NCBI GenBank assembly: GCA_964580655.1
Contig: CAZOMR010000215.1
Coordinates: 1-5,662 of the forward strand
Direction of reading: 5' to 3'
DNA: 5,662 nt
Origin: CAZOMR01 sp964580655
GTDB taxonomy: Bacteria; RBG-13-61-14; CAZOMR01
Part shown: piece by piece, positions 1 through 5,662 of the stretch
How positions within the stretch are numbered: position 1 is the stretch's first letter
Layout: every line of letters begins with the position of its first letter
Position numbers and translations under genes: made by a program
The notes under the pieces: model-generated
Told to the model about the DNA's origin: nothing
The model's database searches: none
What the model saw: the letters and a program-made list of their open reading frames with translations, nothing else

Positions 1-93
1 GTCCGCGGAGCCAACGCCATCATCGCCCTGCGCTGCCTCCACCTCTCCGGCCGGACGGAGGAATTCTGGGAGCAAAAAGCCGCCAACGGCTAA
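1..93 (+). CDS. C-terminal fragment of an ISKra4-like family transposase (5' end outside the window)
   Basis: The first reading frame is open from base 1 and stops at TAA 91-93, giving 30 residues that begin VRGANAIIALRCLHLSGR and end EEFWEQKAANG. The pattern GAxAIIxLRxLxLSGRxEEFWE is the usual C-terminal signature of ISKra4-family DDE transposases, as I recall the family. The catalytic domain lies outside the window, so neither its residues nor its intactness can be judged. The stop is only a few bases before a terminal-repeat-like sequence (97-117), as expected when a transposase gene runs almost to the right end of its element. The gene has no role in polysaccharide synthesis; it marks the left border of the module. 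The assignment rests on a short motif recognised by eye. Confidence 0.7.
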   Translation, partial: VRGANAIIALRCLHLSGRTEEFWEQKAANG

Positions 94-96
94 AAC

Positions 97-117
97 CCCC
101 CTTTTATGTCGCAGGCC
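97..117 (+). repeat. Probable right terminal inverted repeat of the ISKra4-like element
   Basis: Read inward from base 117 on the minus strand this is GGCCTGCGACATAAAAGGGG. It matches 17 of 21 positions of the + strand sequence starting at 5611 (GGTGTGCGACATAAATGGTG), including an uninterrupted 11-base match (103-113 against 5615-5625). It lies four bases after the transposase stop codon, where the right end of such an element is expected. The exact outer boundary at 117/118 is inferred from the end of the similarity, not from a target duplication. Confidence 0.6.
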
Positions 118-133
118 ATAGTAGCGAAGAAAC

Positions 134-161
134 TTGACAAAATTGCCAGGTGTGGTAAATT
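134..161 (+). promoter_or_regulatory. Candidate upstream sigma70 promoter next to the IS end
   Basis: A perfect -35 hexamer TTGACA (134-139) is followed after 16 bases by TAAATT (156-161), a 4/6 match to TATAAT, with TG at 153-154 forming an extended -10. It begins 17 bases beyond the inferred IS boundary and points into the kinase gene. It is weaker than the candidate at 248-276 and could be chance in AT-rich DNA. Confidence 0.35.
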
Positions 162-247
162 TAGTTATTTCTGTTAATTTTTCGGGGCTGATCTTCGGCC
201 CGGTGAGAAAGGCTTAAAAGGCGATAATGAGGAGAGGTCAGAATTAT

Positions 248-276
248 TTGACATTGTCCCTTTATTCTATTATATT
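248..276 (+). promoter_or_regulatory. Best sigma70-type promoter candidate for the three-gene operon
   Basis: TTGACA (248-253) is a perfect -35 hexamer. A 17-base spacer leads to TATATT (271-276), a 5/6 match to the -10 consensus. Transcription would start near 282-284, giving a 5' UTR of roughly 170 nt before the kinase ATG. This is the strongest promoter-like pair seen upstream of the genes, and the likely source of a transcript covering all three. Confidence 0.6.
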
Positions 277-282
277 TTTACA

Positions 283-355
283 TTGAAGAAGAACAGTGTA
301 TTTTGCCGGGCATAGGCAAGGGGTCTTCTTGAAGAAGAGGATTTTCCATATCCTC
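283..355 (+). promoter_or_regulatory. Possible structured 5' UTR with mutually exclusive pairings
   Basis: TTGAAGAAGA occurs twice (283-292 and 329-338). TCTTCTT at 324-330 can pair with AAGAAGA in the upstream copy (286-292) or with AAGAAGA immediately downstream (332-338). A third stem, GAGGAT (337-342) with ATCCTC (350-355) around a 7-base loop, overlaps the end of the second pairing. The first copy coincides with the predicted transcript start. The segments are short and purine/pyrimidine biased, so chance is a real alternative. A protein-binding palindrome at 324-338 is also possible. Confidence 0.25.
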
Positions 356-444
356 CATAAGCAGAGAGAGAATTCATACTTGCGGAATTCAAGGGTCTAA
401 ACACGAGCCTGTAAGGGAGAGCCGTATAGTCTTTCCAGGGGCGC

Positions 445-449
445 AGGAG
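445..449 (+). promoter_or_regulatory. Ribosome binding site of the kinase gene
   Basis: AGGAG ends only two bases before the ATG at 452, closer than usual. The frame is closed upstream by TAA at 398-400, and no ATG, GTG or TTG lies in frame between it and 452. The next in-frame ATG (485) has no better site, so 452 remains the preferred start. Confidence 0.5.
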
Positions 450-451
450 CG

Positions 452-3028
452 ATGACCGAAGACTTATCAAACTCTATCCACGAGATGGATGAAGGTCTTG
501 AAAGGCTCGATCTGTGGAATTTAGTCGAGCCTCTTTTAAAGAACCGCTGGGCGGTCACCCTGATCGTCACCGGGGCATTTCTGTTGGGTGTCCTTTACAA
601 CCTCCATGCCACCCCGATCTACGGGGCACGCTCCAGCCTAGTCATTCGGAGGAATTACCCTACTGCGGTTATCCGGCAAGATGAGGCTAGTCTCCCGGAC
701 AAGCTCAATACCTTCTGGGATTTTAATACCAAGGTCAGCATGATCACCTCAAGGCCTCTGGCCGAGGAGTTGGTAAAGAGGCTGATTGAGGCGGGACACT
801 TCAAGACGCGGTTGGAAGCCATCAACTACGCGAGCATGTCTTCGGAGGATAAGTCCCGGTTCATACGGGCAAAGGCCGGGATCATAGGTGGAGTCAGGAC
901 ACGCAACCTCAAAGATACGAACATCGTGACAATCAGCTACCAGAGTCCAGACCCTGTGCTGGCCAGGGATGTGGTGAATTTCCTTGCGGATATAGTCGTG
1001 GAGTTCGACCGGAAGGAGCAGATGCGTATCTTAAATAATTCGCTTTCTTACCTTAACGGACAGATGGACGAGGCCCGCAAGCGCATGGAAGAGGCTGAGG
1101 GCAAGATGTATGAATACCGGCTTAAGCACGATATCTTCTATGTGGATATGGACAGAGAGTTAATGGGATCACGGCGTGCGCGACTCGTGCAAAAGCTGAC
1201 CGAGGCGAAGCAGTCTCGCAGGCAGTTGGAGTCGCAGATCGCTCAGCTCAGCGACCTGCTGAATCGCAAGGATTACACTAAGTATACTCCAGTGTGGTCT
1301 GGCAATCAGATCCTTGTGGATCTGAGTAATCGTCTTGTCTCGGCGGAGATCAAGTACGAAGAACTCATGCTCAGGTACCAGGAGAAATATCCGGATGTGA
1401 TCAGGGCAAAGGAAGAGATCAAGATACTGAAGCAGAAGTTCGAGGAGGAGGTTATCAAGACACAGACCAAGCTCAATTATGACTTGAATGTGGTCAAATC
1501 CCAGGAGAAGCTTCTGGAGGGGACGCTGGCCGAGACCGAGCACAGTGCGGTGATAAGCACGGAGAAGGATATTGAGTATGTGGTTCTGGAGCGTGAGGCC
1601 AGCTCTGCGCGAGAGCTATACCGCACCCTCCTGGCCGCTGTCAAGGAAGTTACCGTCAACACCAACAGCCTTACAGAATATGTGATGTACACGCATGAGA
1701 AGGCCCTTCTGCCAAAGAGGCCGATCAAGCCCAATAAGCCGTTAAACCTTATAATCAGTCTCATGCTGGGCACAATCCTGGCAGGGGCATTTGCTTTCGG
1801 TCGTGAATACCTGGACCAGACCGTCCGGCACCCGGATGATATAAAAAAGAGCCTGAATGTGCCGGTGCTGTCCACCGTCCCGTTACACTCAAGGAAAAGC
1901 GATGAAGGGAAAGAGCGCGATATCGCTGTTCATGTGAGAGACCACCCCAAATCCCTGTTCTCGGAGAGCATAACCTCGCTCCGCAGTTATTTGAATATCA
2001 AGTTGCCTCAAGAGAAGTCTATGGCCATCATGGTGACAAGCAGTGCACCCAGGGAGGGCAAGAGTCTGATCTCCACGAACCTGGCGACCAGCATGGCGCT
2101 GGAGGGGAAAAAGACTCTCATCATTGACGCAGACCTTCATCATCCAATGATGCACAAGGTTTTTAACATTGAAAACAACACCGGCCTATTTAACCTGATC
2201 GTGGAGGCTCTTAACCCGCATTGGTCAGACCTGGACATGGGTTCCATAAGTTTCGGAGACCTCCAGCACCTGATCCGGCTTAAGCAATGGTCAGGAACAA
2301 TAAAGATACAGTGGGACTCCCTGTCATGGCCTTTGGCTATATCCTTCAAGGAGGGCAGGCCGGTGGGCGCGAATATAAAGGAATGGAAGGAGAGGTTTTC
2401 CAGGCCGAGCGGATTCCCTCCCCCTGAGAATCCATCCTTCTCGATTGACGAGTCTGAGATCGCAGACCTGGACAGCACCGAGACCTCAGGAAAGCAGGCC
2501 CTGGAATTCATCCATCAGTATCCCCGCCTGTGCCGGTCAACTTATTTCATAAATGTGGCCGCAGAAAAGTATATCAAGGACAGCGGTATCAAGAATCTTC
2601 ATATCCTGACTGCGGGGACAAACGCGAGGAACCCGAGCGAGATACTTGGCTCGGAGCAGATGAGAATAGCGCTCCAGTTCCTGAGGGAGCGCTACGATCG
2701 GATAATAATTGATTCCCCTCCTGCTTTCCCGCTCTCGGATGTCAGCGTGCTCTCTCCCATGACCGACGGCATAATGTGGATATGCAGGTGCGGCGAGGTT
2801 CCAAGGAGCATGTTACAGCACAATGTCCAGCAGATACAGCATGTCCAGCCCAACATCCTGGGAGTCGTCATCAATGCCCTGGACCTCAAGCGGGACAGGT
2901 ATTATTACTACGGGTACTCTTCGTACTACTACTATCGCAGATACTACAGATATAGATATAGTTATTACTACGAACATGAGGATGAAGCTGGAGAGAAGAA
3001 AAAATCTTCCCTGCCCGCGCCAGGGTAG
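452..3028 (+). CDS. Wzc-like polysaccharide co-polymerase / BY-family tyrosine autokinase with an inserted PATAN-like segment
   Basis: This 858-residue inner-membrane protein should control chain length and export of a surface polysaccharide by cycles of tyrosine autophosphorylation. Order of parts: Wzz-type N-terminus with TM1 about 33-51; periplasmic region 52-430 with long coiled coils (about 190-270 and 290-400) and RYQEKYPDV at 308-316; proline-rich PKRPIKPNKP (421-430) leading into TM2 (431-450); cytoplasmic BY-kinase from about 500. Kinase motifs: Walker A SAPREGKS (531-538), Walker A' LIIDADLHHP (556-565), Walker B IIIDSPP (751-757). The tail has 16 tyrosines in residues 817-840, the expected autophosphorylation cluster. 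Oddities: A' to B spacing is about 105 residues longer than normal because of an insert; the Arg usual after DxDx in A' is His563; the EX2RX2R oligomerisation motif reads E505-T508-R511, so its first Arg is Thr. The length exceeds the usual 700-760 by about the size of the insert. First gene of a probable operon, 73 bases before the next. The family is certain; actual kinase activity is inferred. Confidence 0.93.
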   Translation: MTEDLSNSIHEMDEGLERLDLWNLVEPLLKNRWAVTLIVTGAFLLGVLYNLHATPIYGARSSLVIRRNYPTAVIRQDEASLPDKLNTFWDFNTKVSMITSRPLAEELVKRLIEAGHFKTRLEAINYASMSSEDKSRFIRAKAGIIGGVRTRNLKDTNIVTISYQSPDPVLARDVVNFLADIVVEFDRKEQMRILNNSLSYLNGQMDEARKRMEEAEGKMYEYRLKHDIFYVDMDRELMGSRRARLVQKLTEAKQSRRQLESQIAQLSDLLNRKDYTKYTPVWSGNQILVDLSNRLVSAEIKYEELMLRYQEKYPDVIRAKEEIKILKQKFEEEVIKTQTKLNYDLNVVKSQEKLLEGTLAETEHSAVISTEKDIEYVVLEREASSARELYRTLLAAVKEVTVNTNSLTEYVMYTHEKALLPKRPIKPNKPLNLIISLMLGTILAGAFAFGREYLDQTVRHPDDIKKSLNVPVLSTVPLHSRKSDEGKERDIAVHVRDHPKSLFSESITSLRSYLNIKLPQEKSMAIMVTSSAPREGKSLISTNLATSMALEGKKTLIIDADLHHPMMHKVFNIENNTGLFNLIVEALNPHWSDLDMGSISFGDLQHLIRLKQWSGTIKIQWDSLSWPLAISFKEGRPVGANIKEWKERFSRPSGFPPPENPSFSIDESEIADLDSTETSGKQALEFIHQYPRLCRSTYFINVAAEKYIKDSGIKNLHILTAGTNARNPSEILGSEQMRIALQFLRERYDRIIIDSPPAFPLSDVSVLSPMTDGIMWICRCGEVPRSMLQHNVQQIQHVQPNILGVVINALDLKRDRYYYYGYSSYYYYRRYYRYRYSYYYEHEDEAGEKKKSSLPAPG
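2225..2536 (+). other. Insert within the BY-kinase domain; N-terminal half resembles PATAN/DUF4388
   Basis: Residues about 592-695 have no counterpart in ordinary BY-kinases, where the conserved NTGL after Walker A' is normally followed some 30 residues later by LxxLxAG. Here NTGLF (576-580) and LHILTAG (716-722) are 136 residues apart. Residues 596-640 follow the PATAN/DUF4388 pattern as I know it: GS-I-x-F-x-DL-x-x-LI at the start, then SGTIKI (614-619), then ISFKEGRPVGA (630-640), equivalent to the family's hydrophobic-x-F-x-[DE]G-x-x-V-x-A. Residues 650-680 are proline and acidic rich, like a linker, and 681-695 look helical. PATAN domains are thought to mediate protein-protein interaction in signalling proteins. 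The domain name is a recognition by eye; that there is an insert is clear from the motif spacing. Confidence 0.55.
2900..2971 (+). other. Tyrosine cluster of the kinase tail
   Basis: Codons 817-840 encode 16 tyrosines interrupted only by Gly, Ser and Arg, followed by an acidic/lysine tail (EHEDEAGEKKK). Six TAT and ten TAC codons are mixed, so the stretch is maintained as protein sequence rather than a pure DNA microsatellite, though it remains prone to slippage in units of three. Such clusters are the trans-autophosphorylation sites of Wzc-type kinases; their phosphorylation state governs oligomer assembly and polymer length. Confidence 0.85.
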
Positions 3029-3101
3029 CCCTTTGCTCCAAAGCACGAAAACGCACATCACCTGACATCCCTCTGGGCGGCTCCTTTTTCTCTGTAAAGT
3101 G

Positions 3102-4379
3102 ATGAAGCGATCCTTGCAATCCCTCATACTACTCGGCCTCATAATGGCCGTGGGCTTTGCTGTTTTTGCCCGCGGAGCTCATCTGCGCATATACTGGCTT
3201 CCCGTGGCCACTATGGTCGTATTTCTCCTGGCAGGCTTTCTTATAAGCCTGAACCATCGTTTGCTCTCGGTGCGATTCAACCTGAAAACCGACATCCCCT
3301 TGATACTCTTTCTGGCCTGGGCCGCACTTTCTACCCTTTCATCCATAAACCGGGAGGAAACCATCTTTGAGGTTATGCGATTATCCACCATGGTAATGGT
3401 CTATTTCCTGGTGGCTTATGCTCTTTCACCGAAGCCCGACAAAAAAGTGCTCGCCTTTGCGATAGTAGGTATAGGATTTCTTGAAGCCACTTATGGGCTG
3501 TCCGAGTTCATTATGCACAGACCTCTGTTCCAGATAACATGGGTGAACCTTCCACGGTCAATTCTGCGTGTGAGCGGCACTTTGGTGAACTACAATCACT
3601 TTGCAGGCCTCATGGAGATGTGCATCTTCCTGGGCTTCGGCCTGATCATGGCCGTGGGAACAAAGGAAAGGGTCCAGTCCGAGCTGTTGGCCAAGAGAGC
3701 TCTCCTGGCAATCCCCTGCGGGATCATGATCCTGGCTCTCATCCTCTCTTTATCCAGGGGCGGATGGGCAAGCTTCATCGCAGGGGCATTGTTCTTTATG
3801 TCAATCTTTTTATGGAAAGAGCATCCGCTATGGTCACGCGTTCTCGCCATTGCATTCATGGTTATGATTTTGGTCGGCGCATTCATTATGGGGGTAAACC
3901 GCGAGCCACTGATCAAGCGGTTCGAATCACTCGAGACACTGTATCGCGAGCCTGAGCAGATCTCAAACGATACCCGGATATCCATCTGGAAAAGCACCGC
4001 GGGCATGATACAGGACCATCCCTGGACAGGCACGGGCTGGGGAACCTTACGGTCCGCATACCCTTCATACCGCCGCGATTATTTCTTCCACGGGGTGGAA
4101 TTCGCCCACAATGACTACCTCCAGATCGCCGCTGGCACGGGGCTTCCCGGTCTTTTCTTTTTTCTCCTGTTTCTATTCATGCTCTTCCGGGAAGGCTTCC
4201 ATGTGATCCGAACACAAGACCAGGAATTCTTGGCCAAGGCCATGCCAGGGGTAATGGCAGGCCTGTTTGCGATACTCTTTCATGAACTCGTGGATTTTAA
4301 TTTGATGATTCCCTCAAACGCCATGATCTTTTTCGCGCTGGCCGGAATCGTGGCCGCGAGAGCCCGGAGCCAGCAATGA
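3102..4379 (+). CDS. O-antigen ligase / polymerase family membrane protein (Wzy_C domain)
   Basis: This protein of 425 residues has about 11-12 predicted membrane segments (6-23, 31-50, 64-80, 94-109, 116-133, 165-186, 200-217, 222-237, 245-265, 349-362, 380-398, 401-419) and one large periplasmic loop at about 266-348, the architecture of WaaL/Wzy enzymes. Signature residues: SRGGW at 218-222; RISIWKS at 292-298; DHPWTGTGWG at 305-314; AHNDYLQ at 335-341, where His336 aligns with the essential ligase histidine; and VDFNLMIPSNA near the C-terminus. It should move undecaprenyl-pyrophosphate-linked glycan onto another chain (polymerase) or an acceptor (ligase); the sequence cannot separate these. 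The glutamate usual after the YLQxxA stretch is Gly345. Start: a GTG at 3099 directly precedes ATG 3102, and neither has a clear Shine-Dalgarno. The 73-base gap after the kinase shows no strong terminator, and the stop overlaps the next start. Confidence 0.88.
   Translation: MKRSLQSLILLGLIMAVGFAVFARGAHLRIYWLPVATMVVFLLAGFLISLNHRLLSVRFNLKTDIPLILFLAWAALSTLSSINREETIFEVMRLSTMVMVYFLVAYALSPKPDKKVLAFAIVGIGFLEATYGLSEFIMHRPLFQITWVNLPRSILRVSGTLVNYNHFAGLMEMCIFLGFGLIMAVGTKERVQSELLAKRALLAIPCGIMILALILSLSRGGWASFIAGALFFMSIFLWKEHPLWSRVLAIAFMVMILVGAFIMGVNREPLIKRFESLETLYREPEQISNDTRISIWKSTAGMIQDHPWTGTGWGTLRSAYPSYRRDYFFHGVEFAHNDYLQIAAGTGLPGLFFFLLFLFMLFREGFHVIRTQDQEFLAKAMPGVMAGLFAILFHELVDFNLMIPSNAMIFFALAGIVAARARSQQ
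4366..4369 (+). promoter_or_regulatory. Ribosome binding site of the TPR gene inside the ligase gene
   Basis: GGAG lies six bases before the ATG at 4376, within the last codons of the upstream gene. With the ATGA stop/start overlap this indicates translational coupling, so both proteins are probably made in related amounts. Confidence 0.6.
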
Positions 4380-5590
4380 AGAGACTCATAATTGACGGCC
4401 TGATCATTCTCGCGGTCCTGGGTTTCGCGGCAAGGAACATACAACTTTTCTTGGCCGATTTGCACTACCAGAAGGGCGAGAAGCTATTAGATAGAAAAAG
4501 TTTCGACCGCTCAAAACCTCTGGAACAGCCGCTTTTCCACTATGAGCGGGCTTCAGCAATCCTCCCTGAGCGAGCGCAATACCAGCGAGCCATGGGACGC
4601 ACCTGCCTGAAACTATACCATAGCGGGTCCGGAAACCTGCGACATCTATACATGGCCTACCATGCCTTTCAGCAGGTTCTGAAATTGGATGCAGTCTATC
4701 CCTACGGCTGGTCTGAAATGGGTATGGTCCTGCAGGCTCTAAAGGAGGCTGGCGTCTCGGACAGGCCTTCTCCGGAGCATTACTTCACGAGGGCTGTCGA
4801 GATTGATCCCACAAATCCCCTGTTCCTGATCAGGTTGATTAAATGGCGCCTGAAGCAGAGCCAACCGGATCAGGCAAGGAAATTATTATCCCGGTTACTG
4901 ATTTCATACCCGAAAGCGCTCAAGCTTTTCGGAAAGAAATTATTGCAAAGCGAGCAAGACCTCATCAAGTTCGCTGACCACCTAGGCAACCATCCGGATG
5001 CAAACCTGCAATATGCTTATTATCTTTTGCGAAGGAACTATCCGGATATGGCTGAGGCACAGATGGAGCGCATCTCTGAGTCTGACCGGTTGCGCCCTGA
5101 CATCGTTCTGCGCATGGCCAAAATTAAGGTTGCCATGGATAAGCATGAAGAGGCCAGGCAGATGCTGGCCCAGGCATTTGAGGCCGCGCCACATGAGTCT
5201 GGCATTGCGAGATACCTGGCCCGAATACTGGCCAAGGAGAAGGACCTCAACGGGGCAATCGAGGTCTTAAAGAGGGCGCTCACGGCCAGTCCCGGACAAT
5301 GGGAATTGAACCTGAGCATCGCACGGCTGGCCCAAAAAGCCGGTCAGGATGAACTGGCACTTGAGAATTATACTCAAGTCCTGGATTCAAAACAGGCCAA
5401 TGCAAGTATTGAAAAGGAAATCTATACCGAACGGGCGGACATCAGGTTAAAGCAGGGTAATCTCAGGCAGGCTTTGGTGGAATGCGAAAAGGCGCTCAAG
5501 ATTACCCCCGGGGACGCCAAACTTGCCAATAAAGTTAAGCGGCTCAGGGTTGAACTGGAATATCGAAACCCGGGAACAGAGGATCACTAG
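4376..5590 (+). CDS. Membrane-anchored tetratricopeptide-repeat (TPR) protein of the polysaccharide operon
   Basis: This protein of 404 residues has one N-terminal hydrophobic segment (about 4-26), with no lipobox and no clear signal-peptidase site, so it looks like an uncleaved anchor. The rest is helical repeats. The best TPR units are at about 240-273, 274-307, 308-340 and 346-379, with the A20/A27/P32 type spacing (for example GAIEVLKRALTASP and QALVECEKALKITPG). Earlier units near 52-85, 92-125 and 132-161 (HYFTRAVEIDP) are recognisable, and 162-237 is degenerate. There is no catalytic motif. It starts within the stop codon of the Wzy_C gene (ATGA overlap), implying joint function. TPR repeats are known fused to the C-terminus of some O-antigen ligase-family proteins, so this may be the separate-gene version, acting as scaffold or chain-length/acceptor partner in the periplasm. 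Orientation and partner are inference. The basic N-terminus (MKR) before the anchor could fit a repeat domain outside the cytoplasm. Confidence 0.85.
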   Translation: MKRLIIDGLIILAVLGFAARNIQLFLADLHYQKGEKLLDRKSFDRSKPLEQPLFHYERASAILPERAQYQRAMGRTCLKLYHSGSGNLRHLYMAYHAFQQVLKLDAVYPYGWSEMGMVLQALKEAGVSDRPSPEHYFTRAVEIDPTNPLFLIRLIKWRLKQSQPDQARKLLSRLLISYPKALKLFGKKLLQSEQDLIKFADHLGNHPDANLQYAYYLLRRNYPDMAEAQMERISESDRLRPDIVLRMAKIKVAMDKHEEARQMLAQAFEAAPHESGIARYLARILAKEKDLNGAIEVLKRALTASPGQWELNLSIARLAQKAGQDELALENYTQVLDSKQANASIEKEIYTERADIRLKQGNLRQALVECEKALKITPGDAKLANKVKRLRVELEYRNPGTEDH

Positions 5591-5610
5591 GAACCGGCCC
5601 CCTTTTTCAG

Positions 5611-5662
5611 GGTGTGCGACATAAATGGTGGTCAAGTGGCCCTGGGATTTCCAAAAGTTGTG
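5611..5662. mobile_element. Probable left end of a second IS element (continues beyond the window)
   Basis: GGTGTGCGACATAAATGGTG at 5611 is the inverted counterpart of the repeat at 97-117 (17 of 21 bases). It begins 20 bases after the TPR stop. Read in reverse it shows no transposase C-terminus like that at 1-93, so this is more likely the non-coding 5' end of a copy in the same orientation as the left one than a mirror-image copy. No transposase sequence is included, so the element's identity and completeness are unproven. Confidence 0.45.

Larger units (their letters stand above)
118..451. other. Non-coding leader between the IS end and the kinase gene
   Basis: This 334-base stretch has no convincing gene: the only antisense frame over it is short, runs into the start of the kinase gene and resembles nothing I recognise. 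It is more AT-rich than the genes downstream, as promoter regions often are. It holds two sigma70-like promoter candidates (134-161 and 248-276), a set of short self-complementary segments (283-355), a weak stem-loop at 185-201 (GGGCTG/CGGCCC with one G-U pair), a GAATTCA direct repeat (370-376 and 385-391, 15 bases apart) and the kinase ribosome binding site. I see no sigma54 -24/-12 element and no riboswitch I can name. Confidence 0.7.

Noticed and set aside
185..201. GGGCTG/CGGCCC stem considered as part of a cyclic di-GMP (GEMM) riboswitch
   Set aside because: The conserved GEMM segments and second stem are absent, and the stem lies upstream of the better promoter.
370..391. GAATTCA direct repeat in the leader considered as an operator or short repeat array
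   Set aside because: There are only two 7-base copies, with no third unit or palindromic regulator motif; chance is sufficient.
270..470. Minus-strand open frame of 66 codons over the leader
   Set aside because: It overlaps the predicted promoter and the kinase start, has no recognisable domain or convincing ribosome binding site, and looks like a chance frame.
1169..1875. Overlapping minus-strand frames of 124 and 132 codons inside the kinase gene
   Set aside because: They are antisense to a well-supported coding region and their Leu/Arg-rich content is what the reverse complement of coiled-coil codons produces.
2140..2511. Possibility that the extra kinase segment is a frameshift artefact or an inserted separate gene
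   Set aside because: The kinase frame continues unbroken through the region and resumes the expected LHILTAG and Walker B motifs in the same frame. The antisense frame here resembles nothing known.
2900..2971. TAT/TAC-rich run considered as a DNA microsatellite
   Set aside because: The codons are mixed and interrupted by Gly, Ser and Arg, and a tyrosine cluster is expected at the end of a BY-kinase.
3022..3032. AGGG-TAG-CCCT hairpin across the kinase stop codon, considered as a terminator
   Set aside because: The stem has four pairs and no adjacent T-run; the T-rich CTTTTTCTC near 3084 has no stable stem directly before it.
2823..3065. Plus-strand frame over the tyrosine-tail region rich in Thr and Ile
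   Set aside because: It is the shifted reading of the TAT/TAC repeats of the real kinase tail (ACT/ATT codons).

Overview
The window carries a compact three-gene surface-polysaccharide (capsule/exopolysaccharide/O-antigen) module on the + strand, bordered on each side by what look like insertion-sequence ends. A Gram-negative bacterium is likely: the first gene fuses a Wzz-type chain-length region to a BY-kinase with a tyrosine tail in one polypeptide, as in Wzc. Firmicutes usually keep the two parts as separate proteins. A PATAN/DUF4388-like segment and the general codon and composition style suggest Desulfobacterota (former Deltaproteobacteria) or a neighbouring phylum. This placement is inference only.

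Layout. Positions 1-93 are the last 30 codons of an ISKra4-like transposase, followed by the probable right end of that element (to about 117). Positions 118-451 are a non-coding leader with two sigma70-type promoter candidates, the better one at 248-276, and an implied 5' UTR of about 170 nt with competing small hairpins. Positions 452-3028 encode an 858-residue Wzc-like polysaccharide co-polymerase and tyrosine autokinase. Positions 3102-4379 encode a polytopic O-antigen ligase/polymerase-family (Wzy_C) protein. Positions 4376-5590 encode a membrane-anchored TPR protein whose ATG overlaps the previous stop codon as ATGA. From 5611 to the window end there is a second element end that mirrors the one at 97-117.

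How the genes may work together: the kinase/co-polymerase would control chain length and export through tyrosine phosphorylation. The Wzy_C protein would polymerise or ligate undecaprenyl-linked glycan on the periplasmic side. The TPR protein is translationally coupled to the Wzy_C protein and is probably its scaffold or partner. No glycosyltransferases, flippase or outer-membrane export gene lie in the window, so the rest of the pathway must be elsewhere.

The most unusual feature is inside the kinase. About 105 extra residues sit between Walker A' and Walker B, and the first part of this insert resembles a PATAN/DUF4388 domain. Two normally conserved arginines of the kinase are also replaced. 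This may be a BY-kinase with a built-in regulatory or interaction module.
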